From: UBA931 sp036825435
GTDB lineage: Bacteria; Pseudomonadota; Gammaproteobacteria; Burkholderiales; Casimicrobiaceae
Assembly (NCBI GenBank): GCA_036825435.1
Contig: DAISYG010000019.1
Span: 1-30,493 of the forward strand
Direction of reading: 5' to 3'
DNA length: 30,493 bases
Positions 18,138 through 23,425 of the stretch are shown piece after piece. The number at the start of each line of letters is the position of its first letter. The first letter of the stretch is position 1. The notes beneath the pieces are model-generated. The model made no database searches, was not told the DNA's origin, and was given only the letters and a program-made list of their open reading frames with translations. The position numbers were made by a program, and so were the translations under genes.

Positions 18138-18713
18138 CTAAAGTGTTCCCAACGCCAGATGAACTTCGGATTGTTTGACACCAAGGACACTCGAAGCGTG
18201 CTTGATAAAACTCTTGCGATAACGTTCGGCGGGTTTGCCCCCAGCCGGACGGTGATAGCGTCCGGCAGCAGCAACCCAATCGCCGGTAGCGTCATAGTGT
18301 TCGCGCAAGATTTGCGCGGAAACGGTGAGATTTTTGAGGGGATCGAGCGCATCGCAAGACGATGTGAAACGATGACCATTCCAGCCAACATTGACTTGCC
18401 CAAGTCCGGCATCGACGCGCTTGCCACCGACAGACTCGACTGCGATTCCCAATGCTACACACGCTGAATTTCTATCCTTGAAACGCCAGGCTTCACCGGC
18501 GACGTTCAAAGTCCACGGCCACGGCTTCCTACCGCTCGGCAGTGATGCAACGGATTCCTGCATTGCAAGCGAATACAGAACCTCAGCCGGAACATTCGTC
18601 GAGTTGCCAGCAACTTGATACAAAGAAGGTGGCCTGGCTTCCAATGAACCGGAAACCAGGCCGAAGGCCGCAAAGAGAGCCATCCCCATAGCGGCCATAG
18701 GAGGTACAGACAT
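18138..18713 (-). CDS. Periplasmic lytic transglycosylase (SLT-type) of the transfer operon
   Basis: A 191-residue enzyme predicted to cut peptidoglycan to make room for the channel. A hydrophobic export signal is at residues 5-27; the catalytic Glu is in YSLAMQES (about residue 53) and the SLT block GLGQVNVGWN lies about residue 105, with a C-terminal AAGRYHRPAGG segment. Start: the ATG at 18713 overlaps the TIGR03759 stop (TAATG); a GTG at 18731 is possible but would need a longer overlap. The ribosome site is weak, consistent with translational coupling. Confidence 0.9.
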   Translation of the reverse strand: MSVPPMAAMGMALFAAFGLVSGSLEARPPSLYQVAGNSTNVPAEVLYSLAMQESVASLPSGRKPWPWTLNVAGEAWRFKDRNSACVALGIAVESVGGKRVDAGLGQVNVGWNGHRFTSSCDALDPLKNLTVSAQILREHYDATGDWVAAAGRYHRPAGGKPAERYRKSFIKHASSVLGVKQSEVHLALGTL

Positions 18714-19501
18714 TATTCGGTGAGCACCCACAACCCTGTACCCTCATTACGATGGAAAACGGCTGGCAGCTTGGCAGCGCCGCCTACACTTTTCAGCGTC
18801 CCTTTGTCGTGGTTCAGCGTAATCTGACGGCTTTGGACAAGCTCTGGCTTGATGCCGACGTTCTTTGCCCAAGTGCGGATTTCATCGTCTTTTCCGCTGC
18901 CGACAAAGTAAATATCGAAAGCTTTGTTGTCGGCTTGCAGCCTTTTCGCTTTGTCGTCACAAGCCTTGCAGTTCGCTTCGACGAACAGCGCGATACGGCT
19001 TTCACCAGGCTTGCTGGCTGCTGCTAACGTTGGATTGATGGGCAACAGACCTGGAAATAAACGCTCAAAAGCTTGGCTGTAAGCAATCTGGTAGTTCAGT
19101 TCTCTTTCCGCTCGCTGCGCTTCCATCTTTGCTTGCAGTTCGGCAAAACGTTGCCGCTCGTTTTCACTTCGTGCTTCGACGCCGAGCATCGTCAATGGAT
19201 CGAGATTCGGCGACCAGTATTTTCGCGGTCCTTGTTGTAATTCTTCGAATCGCTTCCAATCATCCGCAGTCAAGCCCCATCGCGCACCTTCCCTTGTCAG
19301 ACGCTCCAATTCGATCCGCTGGAGTTCTGATTCCGAAAGTGCGGATTGACGAGAAGGCGTACCGGCACCGACTTCATTCGTGGTGATCTCGACTGGTTTT
19401 CTGACTTCCAGCGGTTTCGTTTCGGAAGTCAACGTCGGCTGCTGCGCAAAACTGAAACTTGCGATGCACAACAGAAACAAGGAAACAAATACTTTTTTCA
19501 T
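18713..19501 (-). CDS. Integrating conjugative element protein, TIGR03759 (PFL_4693) family
   Basis: A 262-residue periplasmic protein with signal peptide (MKKVFVSLFLLCIASFSFAQ). The middle contains RWGLTADDWKRFEELQQGPRKYW in outline and a helical Glu/Arg/Gln-rich stretch. The C-terminal third is thioredoxin-like, with ALFVEANCKACDDKA giving a CxxC pair near residue 185, so a redox or disulfide-isomerase-like role is plausible. The start at 19501 is nine bases after AAGGA; the alternative ATG at 19510 would touch the ribosome site. It begins 5 bases after the end of the 68-residue P-loop gene. Confidence 0.9.
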   Translation of the reverse strand: MKKVFVSLFLLCIASFSFAQQPTLTSETKPLEVRKPVEITTNEVGAGTPSRQSALSESELQRIELERLTREGARWGLTADDWKRFEELQQGPRKYWSPNLDPLTMLGVEARSENERQRFAELQAKMEAQRAERELNYQIAYSQAFERLFPGLLPINPTLAAASKPGESRIALFVEANCKACDDKAKRLQADNKAFDIYFVGSGKDDEIRTWAKNVGIKPELVQSRQITLNHDKGTLKSVGGAAKLPAVFHRNEGTGLWVLTE

Positions 19502-19506
19502 TTTTA

Positions 19507-19713
19507 TCATTCCTTCATTGAATCGTGATCGGCAAAAAGAATCTCGCAAAGTAGCCGCGATTTTCCAGAGCCGGTTTTGCCCCAGACCAATGTGTGACCG
19601 ACTTGCCCCTGCATGAATGGTGAGCGCGGAGCACTACCATCTACTGTCCGTACTGTCCGACTTTCAAATGAGCGAGCAGCGGGCTGTAGTTTTTTCATAT
19701 TTCGCTTTTCCAT
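19507..19713 (-). CDS. 68-residue P-loop mini-protein resembling the Walker A region of TraD
   Basis: A short protein with a basic N-terminal half and the C-terminal block VGHTLVWGKTGSGKSRLL, a full Walker A motif. The block lines up with VGHTLVLGTTRVGKTRLC of TraD in the same operon (V-G-H-T-L-V, G, T, G-K, R-L shared). Nothing after the P-loop remains: no Walker B and no ATPase core. It starts one base after the previous stop and ends just before TIGR03759, so it is in the operon as a separate unit, not an obvious frameshift remnant. It could be a truncated coupling-protein relic or a small peptide with its own role; I cannot decide from sequence. Confidence 0.65.
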   Translation of the reverse strand: MEKRNMKKLQPAARSFESRTVRTVDGSAPRSPFMQGQVGHTLVWGKTGSGKSRLLCEILFADHDSMKE

Positions 19714-19714
19714 C

Positions 19715-20470
19715 TCAATTGATCGCCACGGTCACATCGCGCCCATGAACTGAAAAGACCGCTTTATCCATGTCAATGCGCGTGAGCTTCCAGGCACCGA
19801 CCACGGTATCCTGTTCGCGATACAGTTTGATTTCGGATAGCGACTTTGCTGTATTTGGCGCGACAGCCAAAAAGAATTCGCTGCCGCGAGATTCGACGCC
19901 AATAACGTCGAATGGCGGGGTTTGGGCTGCGGGTCGAGGCACTGCCGGCACTGCCGCTGCAGACGGCGAGTTTGATGATCCGTTGGCCGAATTCGGTGAT
20001 GCTGGCGCGGCGGCAGCCTTCGGCTTTGCCGCCAGTCTTTTCTCGATCGCTTCGATCTTGCCAACCAAGGCATCCACTTTCAAGAAAAGACCATCGAGCT
20101 CTTCTTTGCCGTACCCTACTTCCTGTCTGATGATCGCTTTCACATTTTCTGGCGACATCTGCTCCAATTCCAAACCGATCTCTTCGATTTGTTTCAAAGC
20201 ATCCAAATACTCCTGTCTCAGTGCTTCGACATCCTGCTTCAACTGGAGAACATCGGGGCTCAGAGATGCAATCTTTTCACTGTTGCTTTCTTGATCTGTC
20301 TGCAATGCCAGAATTTCCGTGCGCAGTTTTTCTTCGGCTTCTCCAGCATTCTTTCCCGAAAAAACAAAATACATCGTGAAAAGCACAAGTGCGACCACAA
20401 CGATGGCCGCCGCTATGAGTCCATAAGAAGGGCTCGACATCGACATGCGTTTGTTTTCTATGTTGGTCAT
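19715..20470 (-). CDS. Coiled-coil inner-membrane protein of transfer operon, C-terminal PilP-like domain
   Basis: A 251-residue protein starting at 20470, where ATG overlaps the pilL stop (ATGA) and GAGG lies just upstream. It has one membrane helix (about residues 18-38), a long coiled coil (about 45-145), an Ala/Pro/Ser-rich linker (AAAAPASPNSANGSSN region), and a beta-rich C-terminal domain PFDVIGVESRGSEFFLAVAP...VFSVHGRDVTV. The layout is like pilus-assembly alignment proteins (PilO/PilP type) and suits a partner of the PilL lipoprotein. The domain naming is by resemblance only; family not firmly recognised. Confidence 0.8.
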   Translation of the reverse strand: MTNIENKRMSMSSPSYGLIAAAIVVVALVLFTMYFVFSGKNAGEAEEKLRTEILALQTDQESNSEKIASLSPDVLQLKQDVEALRQEYLDALKQIEEIGLELEQMSPENVKAIIRQEVGYGKEELDGLFLKVDALVGKIEAIEKRLAAKPKAAAAPASPNSANGSSNSPSAAAVPAVPRPAAQTPPFDVIGVESRGSEFFLAVAPNTAKSLSEIKLYREQDTVVGAWKLTRIDMDKAVFSVHGRDVTVAIN

Positions 20471-21051
20471 TCGCCACCTCCAACAGTGATGGCAATCGTT
20501 TGTGCGGGACGGTATTCGTCGCGAATTAAGAAACACACTGATCGTGCGACTTCATCAACCTCAACCATGAATGCCGGACCTCCAAGAATTTGCAATACGT
20601 TCCGCAGCGTCATCGGACCCAACGTGTAATGGGCAGCCGGTAGCGGTCGCGAGAACAGGATTTCAACCTCGGTGCCAGGCGTCGGGCAAAGCGAATAGCC
20701 GGTGCGCAGTAGCGCGTGCTCGATCGCTTCTTTGACTGTCGGCTCCATCTTCGCGGGGATACGCACTTCAATGATCTGCGCCATCAAGTCCTGCTGTTCA
20801 GAAGTTGGTGCAGTGCTTGACAACGTGTAGCGTCCAGTACGGACAACGGGCTCCGGTGTTGGCTTCGCGCCATCGGGATACAAGTCCGGAACAATCTGCT
20901 CAGGATTCCGAGCGGCCTCGCTCGTTATCACAATCTGAGTAGCTGGATCAATATCAGGATAAGCTGACGTTGAATCAAAATCGGCTGACGGAAAATTGGC
21001 ACAACCAGCCACTGAAACAACGAAAACCAAAAACAAAAGATTGCGTAGCAT
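20467..21051 (-). CDS. pilL: PilL-type lipoprotein, TIGR03748 family
   Basis: A 194-residue outer-membrane-type lipoprotein with signal and lipobox VAGC. The C-terminal half contains LPAAHYTLGPMTLRNVLQ and GGPAFMVEVDEVARSVCF, the conserved part of the PilL family of conjugative elements. It is the first gene of the main transfer operon; upstream lie a 120-base intergenic region with repeated TTGACATG boxes and then the terminator of vapBC. The next gene overlaps its stop. The likely role is secretin-associated or outer-membrane channel component. Confidence 0.9.
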   Translation of the reverse strand: MLRNLLFLVFVVSVAGCANFPSADFDSTSAYPDIDPATQIVITSEAARNPEQIVPDLYPDGAKPTPEPVVRTGRYTLSSTAPTSEQQDLMAQIIEVRIPAKMEPTVKEAIEHALLRTGYSLCPTPGTEVEILFSRPLPAAHYTLGPMTLRNVLQILGGPAFMVEVDEVARSVCFLIRDEYRPAQTIAITVGGGE

Positions 21052-21076
21052 GACTACCTCTATTCCCTATCAAGTT

Positions 21077-21100
21077 TTGACATGCATACAGATTGACATG
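21077..21100. promoter_or_regulatory. Direct repeat TTGACATG upstream of pilL, candidate operator
   Basis: TTGACATG occurs at 21077-21084 and again at 21093-21100 on the plus strand, 16 bases apart, between pilL and the vapC terminator. On the transcribed (minus) strand this is CATGTCAA twice. The position suits control of the transfer operon. I see no convincing -35/-10 pair on the minus strand. Confidence 0.4.
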
Positions 21101-21172
21101 ATGCAATAGCAAAATCACTAATTAATCCGAATTGGACTCAATCAATTTGCGAGCGTCATATCTGTAAAGAAA

Positions 21173-21196
21173 AAAAGACCTCCGAAGAGGTCTTTT
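21173..21196 (-). terminator. Intrinsic terminator of vapBC
   Basis: Arms AAAAGACCTC (21173-21182) and GAGGTCTTTT (21187-21196) form a perfect 10-bp stem. On the minus strand the loop is UUCG, a very stable tetraloop, and a run of U follows. It lies 26 bases past the vapC stop. A- and T-rich flanks make it possibly bidirectional. Confidence 0.9.
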
Positions 21197-21221
21197 ATAG
21201 AAGCATCAAACAACTATGGAC

Positions 21222-21629
21222 TTAACTAATCCAGTTCTTAACCTTTAATCCAGGAATGCGCTTGAACTCCTTCTCATTATTGGTAACGAGTGTCACGCCA
21301 GCGGCTTTTGCGTGTGCAGCAATCCACAAATCATTGTTTCCGATAGGTTTGCCCTGAGATTCTAGATCGGCACGAATTGAACCATAATAACTTCCAGCTT
21401 CCTCCGGCATTGGTAACACAGGAAGGTAAGAAACAAACTCTTCCAGAAGCAAAAGCACCTCCTTCTGAAAGCGGCTCTTATACGCGCCGTACATCAGCTC
21501 GCCCCAGGTAATGACAGAAATAACAGCATCGCCTGGTTTCAATCGCTTGAAGTGCGCCATAACTTCCGGTGGTTTTTTTCTCTGAATATAGATACAGATA
21601 TTGGTGTCGAGCATAAATTTGGCAGCCAT
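21222..21629 (-). CDS. vapC: VapC-family toxin, PIN-domain ribonuclease
   Basis: A 135-residue PIN-domain toxin. The acidic metal-binding residues are in place: FMLDTN at the start, TWGELMYGA in the middle, and IGNNDLWIAAHAKA plus LVTNNEKEFKRIPGL near the end. Enzymes of this family cut tRNA or rRNA when not held by the antitoxin. The ATG at 21629 overlaps the antitoxin stop (TGATG) with AGGGGG five bases upstream; a GTG one codon earlier is too close to that site. The cassette probably stabilises the element against loss. Confidence 0.94.
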   Translation of the reverse strand: MAAKFMLDTNICIYIQRKKPPEVMAHFKRLKPGDAVISVITWGELMYGAYKSRFQKEVLLLLEEFVSYLPVLPMPEEAGSYYGSIRADLESQGKPIGNNDLWIAAHAKAAGVTLVTNNEKEFKRIPGLKVKNWIS

Positions 21630-21856
21630 CACAACCCCCTTCGGGTTTGTGGTGGTGCGTCCTGACGCTCCTTCAGAAAATCATCAGGTAATTCTGTGAG
21701 TAATTCAAATGCTCGCGTCAATCCTCGGGAAGATTCACGCAGCACGATTTCATCACCACGCCGATAAATCTCCAATTGAGGACTGGCGACACGAAACTCT
21801 TTGGGAAGCCTGATCGCTTGACTGTTTCCGGATTTGAACACTTTTGCAATAGTCAT
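21629..21856 (-). CDS. vapB: VapB-family antitoxin, AbrB/MazE-type DNA-binding fold
   Basis: A 75-residue antitoxin. The N-terminal VFKSGNSQAIRLPKEFR is the classic swapped-hairpin DNA-binding domain, and the C-terminal 30 residues (acidic, Pro and Arg) would wrap the toxin. It lies directly before vapC with overlapping stop and start. AAGGAG precedes its ATG. VapB-VapC complexes usually repress their own promoter; a near-symmetrical TATA-rich palindrome stands 25 bases upstream as the probable operator. Confidence 0.94.
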   Translation of the reverse strand: MTIAKVFKSGNSQAIRLPKEFRVASPQLEIYRRGDEIVLRESSRGLTRAFELLTELPDDFLKERQDAPPQTRRGL

Positions 21857-21880
21857 AGCTAATCTCCTTCAGTGATTTAC

Positions 21881-21904
21881 TGTATATACCGTATAGTATA
21901 TACA
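21881..21904. promoter_or_regulatory. vapBC operator palindrome
   Basis: TGTATATAC (21881-21889) and GTATATACA (21896-21904) form a perfect 9-bp inverted repeat with a 6-base spacer CGTATA. The arms are themselves nearly self-complementary, so it also reads as direct repeats of GTATATAC 14 bases apart. It overlaps the likely promoter of vapB, the usual place for autoregulation. Confidence 0.75.
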
Positions 21905-21917
21905 ATTTGTTCAAAAA

Positions 21918-21945
21918 CAAAAAGACCCCTTTCGAGGTCTTTTTG
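21918..21945 (-). terminator. Intrinsic terminator of the DUF3577 gene
   Basis: Arms CAAAAAGACC (21918-21927) and GGTCTTTTTG (21936-21945) are a perfect 10-bp stem, with loop CCTTTCGA and a U-run on the minus strand. It stands 17 bases beyond the DUF3577 stop and separates that transcript from vapBC. The AAAAAGACC/GGTCTTTTT core is shared with the terminator on the other side of vapBC. Confidence 0.85.
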
Positions 21946-21962
21946 TAATGAGAAGTTTCTGC

Positions 21963-22379
21963 TTACGCAGCTTTTTCTTCTGGTTTTGCAGCTTTGTACA
22001 CTTCTTCGCCATCGACTTTGATGAAAGAGACAAAAAGCAAACGGCCTTTCAAGCTGACGCCTGTCTGACCTTGGTTTTTGCCCTTCTCAAACACAAAGGT
22101 TTCAGGGTAAATATCGCCGATCGTAAAGCCAATCATGACTTTCTTCTCAGCGTTGACTGCTTCTTCACAACGACGGATCAGCTTGTTAGCTTCAGCGCCG
22201 GAAATACGGCAATCAAAATAAGTGTACTCTGCTTCTTCTACTGATCCGCGCAATGCGCCGATCGTGCAAGCCCAGAAAGAATCACCTTTCTTCGGTTTCA
22301 CTTCACGGATACGATTAACGTAGCCGATTCCGCGAGTATGAAGATCAAAATATTTGGTGGTGTTTGTATTCGTAGTCAT
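21963..22379 (-). CDS. DUF3577 / STY4534-family ICE replication protein
   Basis: A 138-residue soluble protein. The start TNTTKYFDLHTRGIGYVNRIREV and the middle FWACTIGALRGSVEEAEYTYFDCRISG are characteristic of DUF3577, annotated in this ICE class as a replication-associated protein. The likely fold is an OB-like beta barrel binding nucleic acid, though this is inference. AAAGGAG precedes the ATG. It is the first gene after the structured non-coding tract, so that tract would be its 5' leader if transcription comes from topB. Confidence 0.9.
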   Translation of the reverse strand: MTTNTNTTKYFDLHTRGIGYVNRIREVKPKKGDSFWACTIGALRGSVEEAEYTYFDCRISGAEANKLIRRCEEAVNAEKKVMIGFTIGDIYPETFVFEKGKNQGQTGVSLKGRLLFVSFIKVDGEEVYKAAKPEEKAA

Positions 22380-22491
22380 GGTATTTCTCCTTTACAAGAT
22401 AGACAAGGTGGAGAAACACCACGCCCTTACGGGGAAGTGTTGTTTCCCCGTTGGGTGAATAAACTGCGGATGCAGTCGAGATTGTGAATGA

Positions 22492-22540
22492 GCACCAAAC
22501 GCTTTCGCATTCGACCGTACTACCTGGTGCGATAACGGTC
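22492..22540 (-). ncRNA. H-type pseudoknot unit 1
   Basis: Minus strand, 5' to 3': GACCGT (22540-22535), TATC, GCACCA (22530-22525), GGTAGT, ACGGTC (22518-22513), one base, hairpin AATGC-GAAA-GCGTT (22511-22498), TGGTGC (22497-22492). Stem 1 pairs GACCGT with ACGGTC, stem 2 pairs GCACCA with TGGTGC, and they cross. The GAAA loop is a GNRA tetraloop on this strand. A second unit with the same layout lies at 23005-23072. Confidence 0.7.
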
Positions 22541-22604
22541 TTGGGATTCCCAGTCTTTCGACTGCTGGAGCTATCAACGATAGCGACCATAAAGCTATTA
22601 TGCG

Positions 22605-22652
22605 GATCGAAAATGATTTGTCAAGCAAAAATCCGACAAACCATTTCCGATC
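22605..22652 (-). ncRNA. 18-bp stem with 12-base loop
   Basis: Arms at 22605-22622 and 22635-22652. On the minus strand all 18 positions pair, with two G-U pairs (partners of A22610 and A22616); on the plus strand these two would be A-C mismatches. The stem lies in the middle of the structured tract, and a random stretch of this length would very rarely pair this well. Confidence 0.75.
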
Positions 22653-23004
22653 AGTATGACCTATCCTGACCAGTACGCCTGGCTGCTTCGCATTCAGCCA
22701 GGCAAAGTGAAGTGTGTCACATAGTAAGAACGACAACCAGCGTTCAAACCCCTCGCAAGATTCTTCCGCTGTTTTCGCATTCATACCACGATCCCTATAG
22801 TGACTGGATCGCTATCATTCCCCGGCGTGTGCGACAACCGCACACACAAACGGCACTCAGTTTTTCGCCATCGAGCATGGCTATGAGCATGGCCGCCATA
22901 AGCGTATGTCCTCTATCTGCACAAAACAGACACAGAACATACGCCTTAACGACACTGAGAGAGTAAAGGGAGCCGCAGATACCACTGCGGCCAATGAACA
23001 TTTA

Positions 23005-23072
23005 GCCTCAAACAGAAGAAGGGTTGCGAATCCTTCTAAAGTCCGACCGTCCTTCCTGAAGCGATAACGGTC
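23005..23072 (-). ncRNA. H-type pseudoknot unit 2
   Basis: Minus strand: GACCGT (23072-23067), TATC, GCTTCA (23062-23057), GGAAGG, ACGGTC (23050-23045), linker, hairpin AGAAGG/CCTTCT (23037-23017), linker, TGAGGC (23010-23005). Stem 1 and the TATC loop are identical to unit 1. Stem 2 has a different sequence on both sides but still pairs fully on this strand (one G-U), which is compensatory change within one genome. Confidence 0.7.
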
Positions 23073-23078
23073 TTCCGT

Positions 23079-23128
23079 TCGAACCGTTCTTTTAGCAGAG
23101 GACTTTCCCCTACGGTTCGATGGGTCCT
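23079..23128 (-). ncRNA. Third H-type pseudoknot, tandem with unit 2
   Basis: Minus strand: AGGAC (23128-23124), CCA, TCGAACCGT (23120-23112), AGGGGAAA, GTCCT (23103-23099), 11 bases, ACGGTTCGA (23087-23079). A 9-bp perfect stem crosses a 5-bp stem. It ends six bases before unit 2, so the two pseudoknots are in tandem. Confidence 0.55.
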
Positions 23129-23224
23129 GCATTGATGACCGACAACACAGAAACGGGGTTGTGCGGTCATTATCCTGTTTTGCTTTTGTGTTGGCAAGAC
23201 AGGGAAAAGTTACAAAGACAAAAA

Positions 23225-23425
23225 TTAGCGGCATTGCTCCTCTGGCAACAGTACTTCCGTTTCCAGTTGTTTGATAAGCAAATCTAACTCCGCTGCATTC
23301 TCAGGCGGGTCACTCAGAATTTCTTCCAGGATTGCTGGTTCGTGGAGCCACGAAAGGAATTCATTGCCGGAAACCAGCTTGTCAATGTGCTCCTTTATCC
23401 AGGAAGCGTCCTTCTTTTTGTTCAT
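23225..23425 (-). CDS. Unknown 66-residue protein coupled to topB
   Basis: A short, acidic, mostly helical protein (about residues 8-30 and 42-62), Leu/Glu rich, with no signal or metal motif. Its ATG overlaps the topB stop as ATGA, so it is almost certainly translated together with topoisomerase III. The family is not recognised. It is the last gene before the structured non-coding tract. Confidence 0.7.
   Translation of the reverse strand: MNKKKDASWIKEHIDKLVSGNEFLSWLHEPAILEEILSDPPENAAELDLLIKQLETEVLLPEEQCR

Larger units (their letters stand above)
22405..23203 (-). ncRNA. Dense structured non-coding tract (candidate large RNA or ssDNA element, STAXI-like)
   Basis: There is no convincing gene between the 66-residue gene and DUF3577. 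Instead the tract holds a near-continuous series of stems. From high to low coordinate: 23174-23203 (10 bp), 23135-23170 (12 bp, one bulge), pseudoknot 23079-23128, pseudoknot 23005-23072, 22972-22991 (7 bp), 22900-22946 (10 bp), 22827-22845 (7 bp), 22788-22812 (7 bp), 22677-22703 (9 bp), 22605-22652 (18 bp), 22570-22584 (6 bp), 22551-22564 (5 bp, GAAA loop on the minus strand), pseudoknot 22492-22540, 22429-22451 (8 bp). In five stems a plus-strand A-C mismatch is a G-U pair on the minus strand, supporting a minus-strand RNA; the 23174 stem shows the reverse. Position between topB and an ICE replication gene, and repeated pseudoknots, fit the STAXI motif, which was proposed to act as RNA or single-stranded DNA. 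Confidence 0.65.

Noticed and set aside
22392..22784. A 130-residue minus-strand ORF in the non-coding tract
   Set aside because: It reads through pseudoknot 1 and the 18-bp stem, its sequence has no domain-like pattern, and no proper ribosome site precedes its start. The base pairing explains the sequence better.
22881..23234. A 117-residue minus-strand ORF in the non-coding tract
   Set aside because: It crosses pseudoknot 2 and the third pseudoknot, lacks a credible ribosome site, and the protein looks like random read-through.
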